Positions 9,744-17,987 of a stretch of DNA of 64,000 nt are shown here, piece by piece. The notes under the pieces were generated by a model. It made no database searches, was not told where the DNA came from, and saw nothing but the letters and a program-made list of their open reading frames with translations. The stretch is taken from contig JBFNFA010000010.1 in the NCBI GenBank assembly GCA_040797845.1, positions 114,041 through 178,040 of the forward strand. The letters run 5' to 3'. Source of the DNA: Clostridium_AW sp040797845 (GTDB taxonomy: Bacteria; Bacillota; Clostridia; Clostridiales; Clostridiaceae). The stretch's first letter is position 1. Each line of letters starts with the position of its first letter. The position numbers and the translations under genes were made by a program.

Positions 9744-9752
9744 TGTTATAAT
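9744..9752 (+). promoter_or_regulatory. Extended -10 promoter element before the DEAD-box helicase
   Basis: TGTTATAAT: a TG extension plus a perfect TATAAT, giving a leader of roughly 150 bases before the start at 9907. The rest of the 9589-9906 gap holds no gene I can support. Confidence 0.4.
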
Positions 9753-9906
9753 ATTAATATATTTTTTGAAACTAGAAAAAATATACTTTTTAATGTTATA
9801 AAAAGTATAGAAAAAGTTCATAAGTAAATCATTCTATAAAAATGCTATATAAAAAAATTAATCCAGTAAATAATAATTCTAAATAGATAAACAAAAGGAG
9901 ATAAGT

Positions 9907-11103
9907 ATGACGATATCATTTGATAAATTAAATTTAAATCCTCAATTAGTGGATGGATTGAATAAAGGTGGTATAAAAGTTCCTACAGATATTCAAGTAA
10001 AAGCTATTCCTCTAGCTTTGGAAAATAAAGATATTATAGGACAATCACAGACTGGAAGTGGTAAAACTTTAGCCTATTTACTTCCTATATTTCAAAAAAT
10101 AAATTATGAAAAAAGAGAAATGCAAGCTATTATATTAGCTCCAACCCATGAGTTAGCTATGCAGATAGATAGAGAAATAAAACTCTTAGCTACAAATTCT
10201 GAAATTCCTGTGACTTCAACCCCTATAATAGGAGAAGTAAATGTAAAAAGACAAATAGAAAAACTAAAAGAAAAACCTCATATAATCGTAGGATCTACAG
10301 GTAGAATATTTGAACTTATAAAAATGAAAAAGATCAGTGCCCACACTATAAAAACTATAGTTATAGATGAGGGTGATAGATTACTAGATCAAAATAATCT
10401 ACCTCGTGTAAAAGATGTAATAAAAACAACAATGAGAGATAGGCAGCTGATGACCTTCTCTGCTACAATAAACAATAAAACTTTAGATATAGCAAAAGGA
10501 CTAATGAAAGATCCTGAAATTATAATAATAGAAGATAAAGTTCAGGTTAATGAAAATATTAATCATTTATATGTTACTTGTGAACAAAGAGACAAGATTG
10601 AAGTTTTAAGAAAATTAATAGCTGCAACAAAGCCTGTGAGAGGTATAATTTTTATAAATAAGCCAGATGAAATAGAAATAGCTACATCAAAGCTTCAATA
10701 TCATCATATTAATGCTTATGGAATATATGGAAATGCTTCAAAGGAAGAAAGAAAAAAGGCTTTAGATGGTTTTAGAAGTGGTAAATTCCAATTGTTAGTA
10801 GCTTCTGATTTAGCAGCTAGAGGTTTAGATGTAAAAGAAGTGACTCATATATTTAACCTAGACTTACCACAGGATTCAAAAGAATATATCCATAGAGCAG
10901 GTAGAACTGGAAGAGCAGGTAGTTTAGGTACTACTATTTCTATAGCTACAGAAAAAGAGGTTTCCTTACTTAAGAGATATGAGAAAGATTTAAATATAAA
11001 GATTATAGGCAAATCTATATATAAAGGAAATTTAATAAACATCAATGAATCTAATAAAACAATTAATAAAAAACAAGACAATAATTCAAAAAAGTTTAAG
11101 TAG
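9907..11103 (+). CDS. DEAD-box family RNA helicase with a DEGD motif II
   Basis: ATP-dependent RNA helicase (398 aa), probably remodelling RNA duplexes in mRNA turnover or ribosome assembly. Motif order: Q motif (PTDIQVKAIP), motif I SQTGSGKT, Ia PTHELAMQ (usually PTREL), Ib STGRI, motif II DEGD near residue 154 in place of DEAD, motif III FSAT, and VI HRAGRTGRAG. The C-terminal tail is short and basic (NNSKKFK). The ribosome site AAAGGAGAT precedes the ATG. The leader of about 150 bases is reminiscent of cold-inducible helicase genes, but no cold-shock element was identified. Confidence 0.9.
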   Translation: MTISFDKLNLNPQLVDGLNKGGIKVPTDIQVKAIPLALENKDIIGQSQTGSGKTLAYLLPIFQKINYEKREMQAIILAPTHELAMQIDREIKLLATNSEIPVTSTPIIGEVNVKRQIEKLKEKPHIIVGSTGRIFELIKMKKISAHTIKTIVIDEGDRLLDQNNLPRVKDVIKTTMRDRQLMTFSATINNKTLDIAKGLMKDPEIIIIEDKVQVNENINHLYVTCEQRDKIEVLRKLIAATKPVRGIIFINKPDEIEIATSKLQYHHINAYGIYGNASKEERKKALDGFRSGKFQLLVASDLAARGLDVKEVTHIFNLDLPQDSKEYIHRAGRTGRAGSLGTTISIATEKEVSLLKRYEKDLNIKIIGKSIYKGNLININESNKTINKKQDNNSKKFK

Positions 11104-11109
11104 TTTTAA

Positions 11110-11137
11110 AAAAATGCATTTATAAATGCATTTTTTT
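11110..11137 (+). terminator. Terminator of the DEAD-box helicase gene
   Basis: AAAATGCATTTATAAATGCATTTTTTT: stem ATGCATT/AATGCAT followed by seven T. Confidence 0.8.
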
Positions 11138-11256
11138 CATTTTTAAGGCAATGATAAGTTAAAAGCAAAAAATATTCTCTTATTATTTAAATATTTTTAT
11201 ATATTATACACACAATATATATGAATTAATTTTTTATTTTAAAGGAGGAAATGATT

Positions 11257-11619
11257 ATGGGCGATAAAAATGCAGAAGGTACTAATTCTACTTTTATGGG
11301 TTATATAATAAGACTAGTATTAACTACTATTGTGCTAGCTATAACATCCTTTTTAACACCTGGTTTTACTATAGTAGGATTTTGGCCAATGGTATTAGCC
11401 GCAGTTGTAATCACAATAATAGATGCTTTAGTAGAAAGCTTTATGGGTGCAGATGCATCACCTTTTGGAAAAGGCTTTAAAGGATTTGTTATAGCAGCTA
11501 TAATAATATACTTAACTCAACTTTTCGTACCTAATATGAGAGTGTCTATAATAGGCGCCATATTAGCTGCTTTAGTTATTGGAGTAATAGACGCTCTATT
11601 ACCCGGTAGAGTTATGTAA
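11257..11619 (+). CDS. Small four-helix membrane protein, phage-holin superfamily IV-like
   Basis: Integral membrane protein (120 aa) with four hydrophobic stretches (LVLTTIVLAITSFL, MVLAAVVITIIDAL, GFVIAAIIIYLTQLF, IIGAILAALVIGVIDAL). The paired IIDAL and VIDALLPGR motifs fit the small 'phage holin family' / YvlD-like proteins, which are chromosomal in Firmicutes and not linked to a phage here. Function is not established. The ATG at 11257 lies 8 bases after AAAGGAGG; the ATG at 11251 is too close to it. Confidence 0.65.
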   Translation: MGDKNAEGTNSTFMGYIIRLVLTTIVLAITSFLTPGFTIVGFWPMVLAAVVITIIDALVESFMGADASPFGKGFKGFVIAAIIIYLTQLFVPNMRVSIIGAILAALVIGVIDALLPGRVM

Positions 11620-11648
11620 AACTAGTATTATTTTATATTACCCAAATT

Positions 11649-11678
11649 AACAAGCTGGTTTTTAACAACCAGCTTGTT
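11649..11678. terminator. Bidirectional terminator overlapping a stop codon
   Basis: Perfect 12-bp stem AACAAGCTGGTT / AACCAGCTTGTT around loop TTTAAC, between convergent genes. The minus-strand stop codon TAA of the ydcZ-type gene sits in the loop, and the right arm encodes its last residues (Glu-Gln-Ala-Gly-Cys). Confidence 0.8.
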
Positions 11679-12120
11679 CTTTTACTAATTCTTTCTTATC
11701 TATATAAAAATTATATACAAGTCCTAATAATATAAGAATACTTCCTATAATCTTTCCTTTTGATACCACGTTCATTGTTAAATAGTCTATAACTATACCT
11801 GTTCCAAGTTGTCCTATAAAAATCAATAAAGTTGAATATATAGTTGGAATCTTAGGTATTATAATATTAGAAGTTGCCACCACTATAACCCCTATGGCTC
11901 CTCCTAAATATGCCCATAAAGGTACCCTTTGTAGATCTCCAAAAGGTATGCCTATTCCACCATATTTAATTAAAAGCACTACAGCAATGCCTATCAATCC
12001 TACAATATAATTTATAAAAGTTCCCTGAAGCACTCCAATCTTTTTTCCCAAACTAGAGTTTATTACCATAGATAAAATAACTAAAGCTCCAGTTATAAAG
12101 GCAATTATAATATTTATCAT
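11662..12120 (-). CDS. DMT superfamily YdcZ-type membrane transporter, subunit A
   Basis: Half-size drug/metabolite transporter of the YdcZ (DUF606) family, 152 aa with five predicted helices (for example IGIAVVLLIKY, YLGGAIGVIVVATSNIIIPKI, IGSILILLGLVYNFYI). Such five-helix proteins usually function as pairs. It lies 11 bp after a homologous gene (12132-12554), and the two probably form a heterodimer in one operon. Substrate unknown. Its last codons are inside a terminator. Confidence 0.8.
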   Translation of the reverse strand: MINIIIAFITGALVILSMVINSSLGKKIGVLQGTFINYIVGLIGIAVVLLIKYGGIGIPFGDLQRVPLWAYLGGAIGVIVVATSNIIIPKIPTIYSTLLIFIGQLGTGIVIDYLTMNVVSKGKIIGSILILLGLVYNFYIDKKELVKEQAGC

Positions 12121-12131
12121 ATCTCACCCTC

Positions 12132-12554
12132 CTAATATATGATCATAACAACTAATCCTGCAAAAATTAGCAAAAATCCAAATATCTTTTTCACATTAAA
12201 CTTACTTATATCCATATTAAACAATCCAAAGTGATCTATTATTACTGACATTATGAGTTGTCCAAATAGACCTAATGACAATGTAAGAGCCGCTCCCAAT
12301 TTATTAAAGGATATGTTATTAAATAGCACAACAAAAATTCCAATAGCTCCTCCGCTGAAAAGATATTTAGGAATTTCTTTTTTTAGATTAACTTTTTCTT
12401 TTCTTAATAATAGTAATAAACTTATAGCTGTAAGACCTACCACGTGTATTATTAATACTGATTTATAATCTCCTACGCCCTTGGATAAAACACCATTGAT
12501 GGTGACCATGATTGTAATTAAAAATCCTATAATTACTGAACCTAGTTTATACAT
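12132..12554 (-). CDS. DMT superfamily YdcZ-type membrane transporter, subunit B
   Basis: First gene of the YdcZ pair (140 aa, five helices, motif GGAIGIFVVLFNNISFNKLGAA corresponding to GGAIGVIVVATSN of its partner). The ATG at 12554 is preferred over 12569 because GGAGAG stands 7 bases before it, inside the longer frame. It is transcribed divergently from a Crp/Fnr-type regulator, which is likely to control the pair. Confidence 0.78.
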   Translation of the reverse strand: MYKLGSVIIGFLITIMVTINGVLSKGVGDYKSVLIIHVVGLTAISLLLLLRKEKVNLKKEIPKYLFSGGAIGIFVVLFNNISFNKLGAALTLSLGLFGQLIMSVIIDHFGLFNMDISKFNVKKIFGFLLIFAGLVVMIIY

Positions 12555-12620
12555 ACATTTACTCTCCATTTCAATTATTTGTTCTTACTTAATGTTATAA
12601 TATAAATAAAATTATATAAT

Positions 12621-12634
12621 AGGACATATGTCAT
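12621..12634. promoter_or_regulatory. Palindromic operator candidate GACATATGTC
   Basis: A 10-bp perfect palindrome (12623-12632) in the divergent promoter region between the YdcZ pair and the Crp/Fnr regulator, beside TATAAT-like boxes. Position and symmetry suit a dimeric Crp-family protein; binding is inference. Confidence 0.4.
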
Positions 12635-12692
12635 AATTTTATTAATTTATTTAGTTCATATAAGTATAAAATTTAGCCTTGAGGTGATAGTT

Positions 12693-13391
12693 TTGCAGAA
12701 AATTACGGATAAAAATAAACTTAAATATTATATTGATAAGTACAATATTAAAGATATGTTCTTAAAGGATATGACTGAACATATGGAATTATATATGTTC
12801 GATAAAAATGAATATATATGTAAATCAAAAGAAAGATTAGAGTATTTTTATTTTTTAGTAAAAGGTAAAACTAAGGTTTATTTATTGCTTAAAAATGGCA
12901 AATCCCTCTTATTAAGATTTTATAAACCTTTAAGTATAATAGGAGATGTGGAAATTGTTAGTGATAATTATACTCACTCAAATGTTCAGGTAGTAGAAAA
13001 AGCTTTATGTGTATGCATACCCATGAAGATATTGCGCCAATTTGCCCTTGATGATACCTTATTTTTAAGATATATAATAAATAGTCTAGGAGATAAATTA
13101 GATAAAAATTCAAAAGTTAGCTCTATCAACCTTCTCTACCCTCTAGAAAATAGGTTAGCCAGTTATCTTTTAGCGGTTTCTTCTTCAAAAGAGGAATGGA
13201 GTGATACTATTAATGGAATTTCAACAGATAAACTAACTGAAATGGCAGACCTACTTGGCAGCAGCTATAGACATCTTCATAGAACCATAAATAAATTATG
13301 CAGTGATGGAATAATTAAAAAAGATAAAAATTCTATAATTATATTGGATGGGGAAGCTTTAGAAAAATTAGCTGGAGATATATATGAGTAA
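12693..13391 (+). CDS. Crp/Fnr family transcriptional regulator (YeiL-like)
   Basis: Regulator of about 232 aa. A cyclic-nucleotide-binding-like beta domain (residues about 25-125, FDKNEYICKSKERLEYFYFLVKGK) is followed by a dimer helix and a C-terminal winged helix (LTEMADLLGSSYRHLHRTINKL). No cysteine cluster of Fnr type is apparent, so the effector is unknown. The start is taken as TTG at 12693, because the ribosome site GAGGTGAT covers the GTG at 12684. Divergent from the YdcZ transporter genes, which are its probable target. Confidence 0.8.
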   Translation: MQKITDKNKLKYYIDKYNIKDMFLKDMTEHMELYMFDKNEYICKSKERLEYFYFLVKGKTKVYLLLKNGKSLLLRFYKPLSIIGDVEIVSDNYTHSNVQVVEKALCVCIPMKILRQFALDDTLFLRYIINSLGDKLDKNSKVSSINLLYPLENRLASYLLAVSSSKEEWSDTINGISTDKLTEMADLLGSSYRHLHRTINKLCSDGIIKKDKNSIIILDGEALEKLAGDIYE

Positions 13392-13471
13392 AATTTTTAT
13401 ATAAACTTTATAGAATCCTTAAAATTACCCTGTATGTTTATATTATCAATAAAAATACAGGAGGAATTTAT

Positions 13472-14164
13472 ATGAATTCAACTACTCTTAAGCTTTTTGC
13501 TATTATAGCAATGCTTTTAGATCATATTGGAACCGTTCTTTATCCACAGGTTATAATTTTTAAGCTAATAGGAAGGCTGGCCTTTCCTATATTCTGCTTT
13601 TTCATTGCAGAAGGATATTTAAAAACAAGAAATAAAAAGAAGTACATGCTAAGGTTGTTTATTTGTGCTTTAATATCTCAAATACCATTTACCCTTGTAT
13701 TTAGACAAGCCTTTGGGGAAAGCTTTTTTGCACTGAATACTATTTTTGATTTGTTTTTGGGACTTGTAGCTATATATCTTTATGATAATTCTAAAAGTAA
13801 ATATAGAATTGCTTTTGTTTGGGTTATTGCCATTGCAGCTTTCTTCTTGCGTATAGACGGAGACTTTACTGGAGTATTTAGCATTTACTTCTTCTTTAAA
13901 TATCATGATAGCTTTAAAGATATTGTAAAGAATCAAATATTTCTCATACTCATGTCTCAATTAGCCTATAGTGCATATATGTTGCTATTAGGAGTACCAG
14001 TTCAATATCTATTATCTTTAGACATGCTTATGCAACTTTTAGCCATATTAGCATTAATACCAATAAAACTATACAATGGAGAAAAAGGCTTTAATATAAA
14101 ATATTTGTTTTACGCTTTCTATCCAGTTCATCTTTCATTATTATATTTAATAAAGATAATGTAA
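13472..14164 (+). CDS. TraX family membrane protein
   Basis: Polytopic membrane protein (230 aa) of the TraX family, named after the F-pilin acetylase. The N terminus carries the family hallmarks: LKLFAIIAMLLDHIG, then RLAFPIFCFFIAEGY and TRNKKKYMLRLF. About eight hydrophobic segments. In Firmicutes the substrate is unknown. Good ribosome site (AGGAGGAATTT). No pilus or conjugation genes are nearby. Confidence 0.85.
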   Translation: MNSTTLKLFAIIAMLLDHIGTVLYPQVIIFKLIGRLAFPIFCFFIAEGYLKTRNKKKYMLRLFICALISQIPFTLVFRQAFGESFFALNTIFDLFLGLVAIYLYDNSKSKYRIAFVWVIAIAAFFLRIDGDFTGVFSIYFFFKYHDSFKDIVKNQIFLILMSQLAYSAYMLLLGVPVQYLLSLDMLMQLLAILALIPIKLYNGEKGFNIKYLFYAFYPVHLSLLYLIKIM

Positions 14165-14250
14165 AAAAATCTAGAAAAATATAAAGTAATAAAACTAAAT
14201 TTTAATCTATGATTATTTAAATTTCCTAAATTTTAATTATATAAAAAACA

Positions 14251-14285
14251 AAAGCCATGGATAAGTTTTTCTTACCCATGGCTTT
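14251..14285 (-). terminator. Terminator closing the tailocin lysis transcript
   Basis: Stem AAAGCCATGG / CCATGGCTTT. On the minus strand it is followed by TGTTTTTTA. It lies just outside the left repeat copy, downstream of the amidase gene. Confidence 0.65.
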
Positions 14286-14314
14286 AACTTTAGCTTTAAT
14301 TCTAAGCTGGAATT

Positions 14315-14462
14315 TTTATCCGATGACTACCATCCGTAATACTCCCATCGCACTCTGTGAAAGATAACGGATGTTACGTCCCTGGATAAGTTTTTCTAAG
14401 CTTCAGTTGGAGTAAGTATTCCTTTTAAGCAAACTCCATCTGAACCTAAGAATCACTTGATA
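14315..14462 (-). repeat. Left copy of the inverted repeat bracketing the tail genes (148 bp)
   Basis: Near-identical in reverse orientation to 31272-31519. Both copies start after TTTAT on their outer side and end ...AATCACTTGATA. Near the inner end a 15-bp stem with one mismatch (AGCTTCAGTTGGAGT and its partner ACTCCATCTGAACCT/GAAGCT) encloses a loop of about 20 bases. Another 7-bp stem, CATCCGT/ACGGATG, lies near the outer end. Compared with the right copy it lacks an internal 99-bp segment. Its last ten bases supply the Lys codon and stop of the amidase gene. Not recognised as a named element; palindrome-rich ends are compatible with a small IS200/IS605-derived mobile sequence (inference). 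Confidence 0.75.
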
Positions 14463-15211
14463 ACTATTTGATTTTCTGCTACAACTCTTCCCATATCATT
14501 GTAGCCTTTGACTTTAATTTTATAGTAAGATCCTTTAGAAAAAGTGAACCCACCATTTCTTATATTTATAACTTTATTAGTATTTTTAAATAACTTTGTA
14601 TAATTGCCATTAGGAGGTTTAACATCAAAGGCCCAGCTCGCTTTCTCATCGCTATCCACCCAAGCAAAAACTCTTGTAATATCCTTTGAATAATCTCTAA
14701 TAATTAAATTTAATGCAGGCATGCCTTTGTAATTTGAATATGCTCCTCCATCTATTTTTATATAGGCCTTTTCTTTTACTCCATTCAACAGTTCCTCTAG
14801 TGGGAAATACCTACCTGGACATGAGGTATTGTAATAAGCCCTATGCCCCTCTACTTTTTCTATATTATATTTCTTCATCAAATATTTTATTAGTTCTATA
14901 CCTGAATTGAGTTGAACTTTTGGCATAGTTCTATCCTTATCATAATCTCCTTCAAAGCACACTCCTATACTACGAGAATTTTGCCCGTAGCAGTTAGCTC
15001 CTATAGCTTCAACTGGTCTTCCTTCCCATAGACTACCGTCTTTTCTTATATAGTAGTTGTATCCTATCATGGAGTATCCCATGTTTATCATTAAATTATT
15101 TAACTCTTCAACGCCTCCATAGAATTGAGGGTGATGAATTATTATCTTATTGGGTTTATTACCCCATTTTAAAGAACCAATCCTGTTTAAATTACTTTTA
15201 ATTATCTTCAA
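14453..15211 (-). CDS. Tailocin endolysin: N-acetylmuramoyl-L-alanine amidase (PGRP/amidase_2)
   Basis: Zinc amidase that cleaves the MurNAc to L-Ala bond, needed to release particles from the producing cell. Zn-binding His occurs in KIIIHHPQFYG, and the fold continues with IGVCFEGDYD, VEGHRAYYNTSCPGRYFP. A C-terminal domain of about 100 residues (from ALNLIIRDYSKDITRVFAWVDSD) is probably wall-binding. The start is TTG: either 15220, overlapping the holin stop as TTGA, or 15211, which is 9 bases after AAGGAA and matches the usual KIIKSNL beginning; I prefer 15211. No ATG is available. The stop codon is inside the left repeat copy. Confidence 0.88.
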   Translation of the reverse strand: MKIIKSNLNRIGSLKWGNKPNKIIIHHPQFYGGVEELNNLMINMGYSMIGYNYYIRKDGSLWEGRPVEAIGANCYGQNSRSIGVCFEGDYDKDRTMPKVQLNSGIELIKYLMKKYNIEKVEGHRAYYNTSCPGRYFPLEELLNGVKEKAYIKIDGGAYSNYKGMPALNLIIRDYSKDITRVFAWVDSDEKASWAFDVKPPNGNYTKLFKNTNKVINIRNGGFTFSKGSYYKIKVKGYNDMGRVVAENQIVIK

Positions 15212-15216
15212 CTTAA

Positions 15217-15651
15217 TCAATTCCTTATTTCTTTATTAGTTTCTTTGCTAGCTTTTTTATTCCCTTCCTTTAATTGAGATAATGCCTCTAGTAGTTTTTC
15301 TGGAAGGGGCAGCCCTAACCTGCCTGCATTTTCTAATATGCTAATTCCCTCATTTGCTATATAAAAATAACATACCAATGTCCTAAACACCCAAGTTCCA
15401 TCATTTAATAATCTATCCAGTAAAACTGCAACAATGAGTACTACCATTATGGTGAACTTTCTTAAAAGACCTTTAAAGCCAACTTCACTGCTTAAATCCT
15501 TATATACCATTCCTCCCAATATACCAGTAATATAATCCAATATCATAAAGGATATAAGCACTATAAGAGCAGTATCCCAAAATCCACAAAGATAAGTAAA
15601 AAATGTTCCAGCTCCTGCAATCACCCCATTAAATACTTCTTTTTTATCCAT
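15217..15651 (-). CDS. Phage-type holin (TcdE/UtxA class)
   Basis: Small membrane protein (144 aa) that forms the lesion letting the endolysin reach the wall. Hydrophobic segments are FFTYLCGFWDTALIVLISFMILDYITGILGG and FTIMVVLIVAVLLDRLL, followed by a charged C-terminal tail (KEGNKKASKETNKEIRN). This is the arrangement of the clostridial holin/toxin secretion family. It overlaps or abuts the amidase gene, forming a two-gene lysis cassette. Confidence 0.88.
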   Translation of the reverse strand: MDKKEVFNGVIAGAGTFFTYLCGFWDTALIVLISFMILDYITGILGGMVYKDLSSEVGFKGLLRKFTIMVVLIVAVLLDRLLNDGTWVFRTLVCYFYIANEGISILENAGRLGLPLPEKLLEALSQLKEGNKKASKETNKEIRN

Positions 15652-15674
15652 GTTACCCTCCTTACTAAAAAATT

Positions 15675-15715
15675 AGGCAAAATAAAAAGACTGTGTTTCA
15701 GTCTTTATTTTGCCT
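15675..15715 (-). terminator. Terminator between tail structural genes and lysis cassette
   Basis: Strong hairpin, arms AGGCAAAATAAAAAGACT and AGTCTTTATTTTGCCT (two-base bulge). On the minus strand it is followed by AATTTTTTAG. It would separate structural and lysis transcription unless antiterminated. Confidence 0.75.
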
Positions 15716-15834
15716 TTTAGTTGTTTGATTTGTGTTGCGATAATAGTCAAAAGAAACATTCCAAAATTATATCCTATTATCAATAACATATTACCTTCTT
15801 GATATAAATATGAGAATTTAAATAACTAACATAT

Positions 15835-15978
15835 TTATATTCTTTCTAATATTTTTTCTTTATCTTCTATTTCTAATTTAGCGTATTTCTTTATAATATT
15901 TTCTTTTGTTTCTCCTGTATCTTCCATTTTTCTTTTAATAACATTTACAAATAACTCAATATATTTTTCGTTTAACAT
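15835..15978 (-). CDS. XkdX-like small tail-operon protein
   Basis: A 47-residue acidic/basic helical protein beginning MLNEKYIELFVNVIKRKMED and ending EKILERI. It is too short for routine ORF calling but has a strong AGGAGGTG ribosome site overlapping the end of the preceding gene. In PBSX-type operons a comparable tiny XkdX protein follows the fibre genes; its function is unknown. The position supports the assignment, sequence similarity only weakly. Confidence 0.6.
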   Translation of the reverse strand: MLNEKYIELFVNVIKRKMEDTGETKENIIKKYAKLEIEDKEKILERI

Positions 15979-15979
15979 A

Positions 15980-16267
15980 TTAGACTGCACCTCCTATAAT
16001 ATCAGCTATCATACTTTCTAGTTCTGAGACTTTTTGATTAGCTATTTCTTCTGGTGTGAGAGGTCTGTCAATATACTCATACCAGAACTCCCCTGTTTGT
16101 GGGTTAATATATGGTAATGAGGATTTTCCTACAATATTGTCTGAGGTTGGGATAATTTCCATTAAAATATGAGGTTGACTTAATAATTCTTGAGGAGGTG
16201 TTACACTATATATCAACACAACTCTTCCTTTAGTATCAGTTTCTTTTTCATAAAATAAATAATTCAT
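15980..16267 (-). CDS. Tail-fibre-associated protein, XkdW-like position
   Basis: A 95-residue protein (MNYLFYEKETDTKGRVVLIYSV...) with a PQTGEFWYEYIDRPLTPEEIANQK region and a C-terminal helix ending ADIIGGAV. Proteins of this kind sit after tail fibres in many Firmicute phages and may be fibre chaperones or tip components. Ribosome site AAAAGGAGAAG. Its stop is one base from the next start, so translation is coupled. Function inferred from position only. Confidence 0.6.
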   Translation of the reverse strand: MNYLFYEKETDTKGRVVLIYSVTPPQELLSQPHILMEIIPTSDNIVGKSSLPYINPQTGEFWYEYIDRPLTPEEIANQKVSELESMIADIIGGAV

Positions 16268-16533
16268 AATTACTTCTCCTTTTCATTATCTTTTCCAAAA
16301 TTAAAATCATAATAGTAAATATTTTTAAATCTTGGAGCTTATATTGGGACTTCAGTCGTCTTTTATAATTCTATTCACACTACAATTGTAAATATTAATA
16401 TAGGAATCTATTGTAATTTCCAACATATGGTCTGCTATAAGCACATGAGAGAATCAACTACCATCTCAAATATTCATTTACCTAGCAATAGTAAACTATT
16501 TACAAAAGTTTTATGGCGAGTCAGCTTTTAAAT
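16268..16533. other. Non-coding or decayed 266-bp stretch after the fibre gene
   Basis: All other tail genes are packed within a few bases, but this gap holds only broken frames. The longest minus-strand fragment (MLEITIDSYINIYNCSVNR...) is 24 codons with no ribosome site. It may be a remnant of fibre tip or chaperone sequence lost by recombination; nothing firmer is visible. Confidence 0.35.
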
Positions 16534-17973
16534 TTATCTAATAACTTTATATGCTTTTGAATATTTAGAGTATTCTTTGGAACCATTTGACCCATACAGA
16601 TTGTCTTTAGAATCTATATCTATATGAAAGCAACTCGTTTCTCCATTATATGTTTTTAACACTATCCCATCTTGATTTATTTTTTTTATTGTTTTATTAT
16701 ATAGAGTCACAATTAGATTGTTTTCACTATCTATAACTATACCGCTAATATCTGAACCAAGATTGATTTCCCATATACTACTACCACTAGTTGTTGAGCG
16801 TTTTACTATTATATCTCCTTCACCAGTATATAAAAAGCCCTTATTATTTAAAGCCATATGAAGAATAAAACCGTTATTATTTGCTATCGTTCGAGTCCAT
16901 TCAATAGAGTAATTGCCAAAATTATTAAATTTTATTAGTTTACTATCAGCAGTAACAGTAACATACATTCCATCACCATTTGGTTCAGCAATCATTGAAG
17001 TAGCCCAATACCTAGTAGATATTCTAGCGACTTCATCACCTTGTTGATTTATTTTGATGATTCCATCACTATCAGTAGCAACATGGATAAAGGAATCCTC
17101 TCTTCCCATAGATAAATGCTCTATAATACTATCAGCTTTATATTCCCAAATCTTCTTTCCCTCTGTAGATAGCTTTGTCACGCTTTTATTGATTCCTCCA
17201 GCATACGAATTACCATCTCTATCTAATGCTAAAGCAGTAGCACCGTACCCTGAGAAGTTAAATTGCCAAATTTGATTTCCAAGCTGAGATATCTTTCTTA
17301 ATGTTCTGTCAGACGCCACACTTATTATTTCATCATTTTTATCCACCTTAATCTCTTGTAGAGTTGAAGTATGTCCTTTGAATGTCCAAATCATTTTAAA
17401 GACTTCTTCCAAATCTTCCGTCAAAATAGTATCTTCAATTCCATATCCTGTTTTTATTTGTCCTACTTTAGTTGCCAGTGTAGGGAATGTATCATTAGGA
17501 CTTGAAACCACTCCTTTAGCTGTTATAGCAGTAGCTATCTTATTTTTACCCTCACTGGCAAATTGAAAAAGTTGTTTAGTTTGTTCTGTTAAAGACTTTC
17601 CTTTTAATTCAGTCGGTAATGTCGCATCATTTATATTACCAACTTCTGTTTTAGTGGCTTTTTGAGCCAATTGCGACTCAACTGTAGTTCCAGAACTAGT
17701 CTTAATATCTGTTGCACTTAGCGTAATATCTGAGGACAAAGGCTTATTATTAACTTTCCTGCCTGCAGGAACTGCACCTACATCACTAGCAGCTAAAGCA
17801 ACTGCTCCAGTCTTCCCATTTATAGAAGTTACTGTAACTTTTATATTTGATGCCTTTGTATCTACTTCTTTTATTTTTTGATCAATTACGTCTGCATTGT
17901 AATTTAAGTCTTCAATATTAACTACATCTGTGCCCTCTGGCTTTTTAAGTCCATAGTTAATTGTAGTTTTCAT
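16534..17973 (-). CDS. Tail fibre / receptor-binding protein with a C-terminal beta-propeller
   Basis: 479-residue fibre. The N terminus (TINYGLKKPEGTDVVNIEDLNYNADVIDQKI) is the attachment module common in Firmicute tail fibres, followed by a short shaft (SINGKTGAVALAASDVGAVPAG). From about residue 190 to the end there are at least six repeats of about 40 residues of the PQQ/WD-like type, for example ALDRDGNSYAGGINKSVTKL, GKKIWEYKADSI and GSSIWEINLGSDISGIVIDS. This predicts a propeller that would sit at the fibre tip and bind a surface receptor. It is the probable target-range determinant of the particle. Confidence 0.8.
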   Translation of the reverse strand: MKTTINYGLKKPEGTDVVNIEDLNYNADVIDQKIKEVDTKASNIKVTVTSINGKTGAVALAASDVGAVPAGRKVNNKPLSSDITLSATDIKTSSGTTVESQLAQKATKTEVGNINDATLPTELKGKSLTEQTKQLFQFASEGKNKIATAITAKGVVSSPNDTFPTLATKVGQIKTGYGIEDTILTEDLEEVFKMIWTFKGHTSTLQEIKVDKNDEIISVASDRTLRKISQLGNQIWQFNFSGYGATALALDRDGNSYAGGINKSVTKLSTEGKKIWEYKADSIIEHLSMGREDSFIHVATDSDGIIKINQQGDEVARISTRYWATSMIAEPNGDGMYVTVTADSKLIKFNNFGNYSIEWTRTIANNNGFILHMALNNKGFLYTGEGDIIVKRSTTSGSSIWEINLGSDISGIVIDSENNLIVTLYNKTIKKINQDGIVLKTYNGETSCFHIDIDSKDNLYGSNGSKEYSKYSKAYKVIR

Positions 17974-17987
17974 TGTTTATCATCCTC

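Noticed and set aside
14315..14462. Repeat copies as group I/II intron or IStron remnants
   Set aside because: No recognisable intron core or transposase/TnpB reading frame; only palindromes and a TTTAT flank, so I left the element unnamed.
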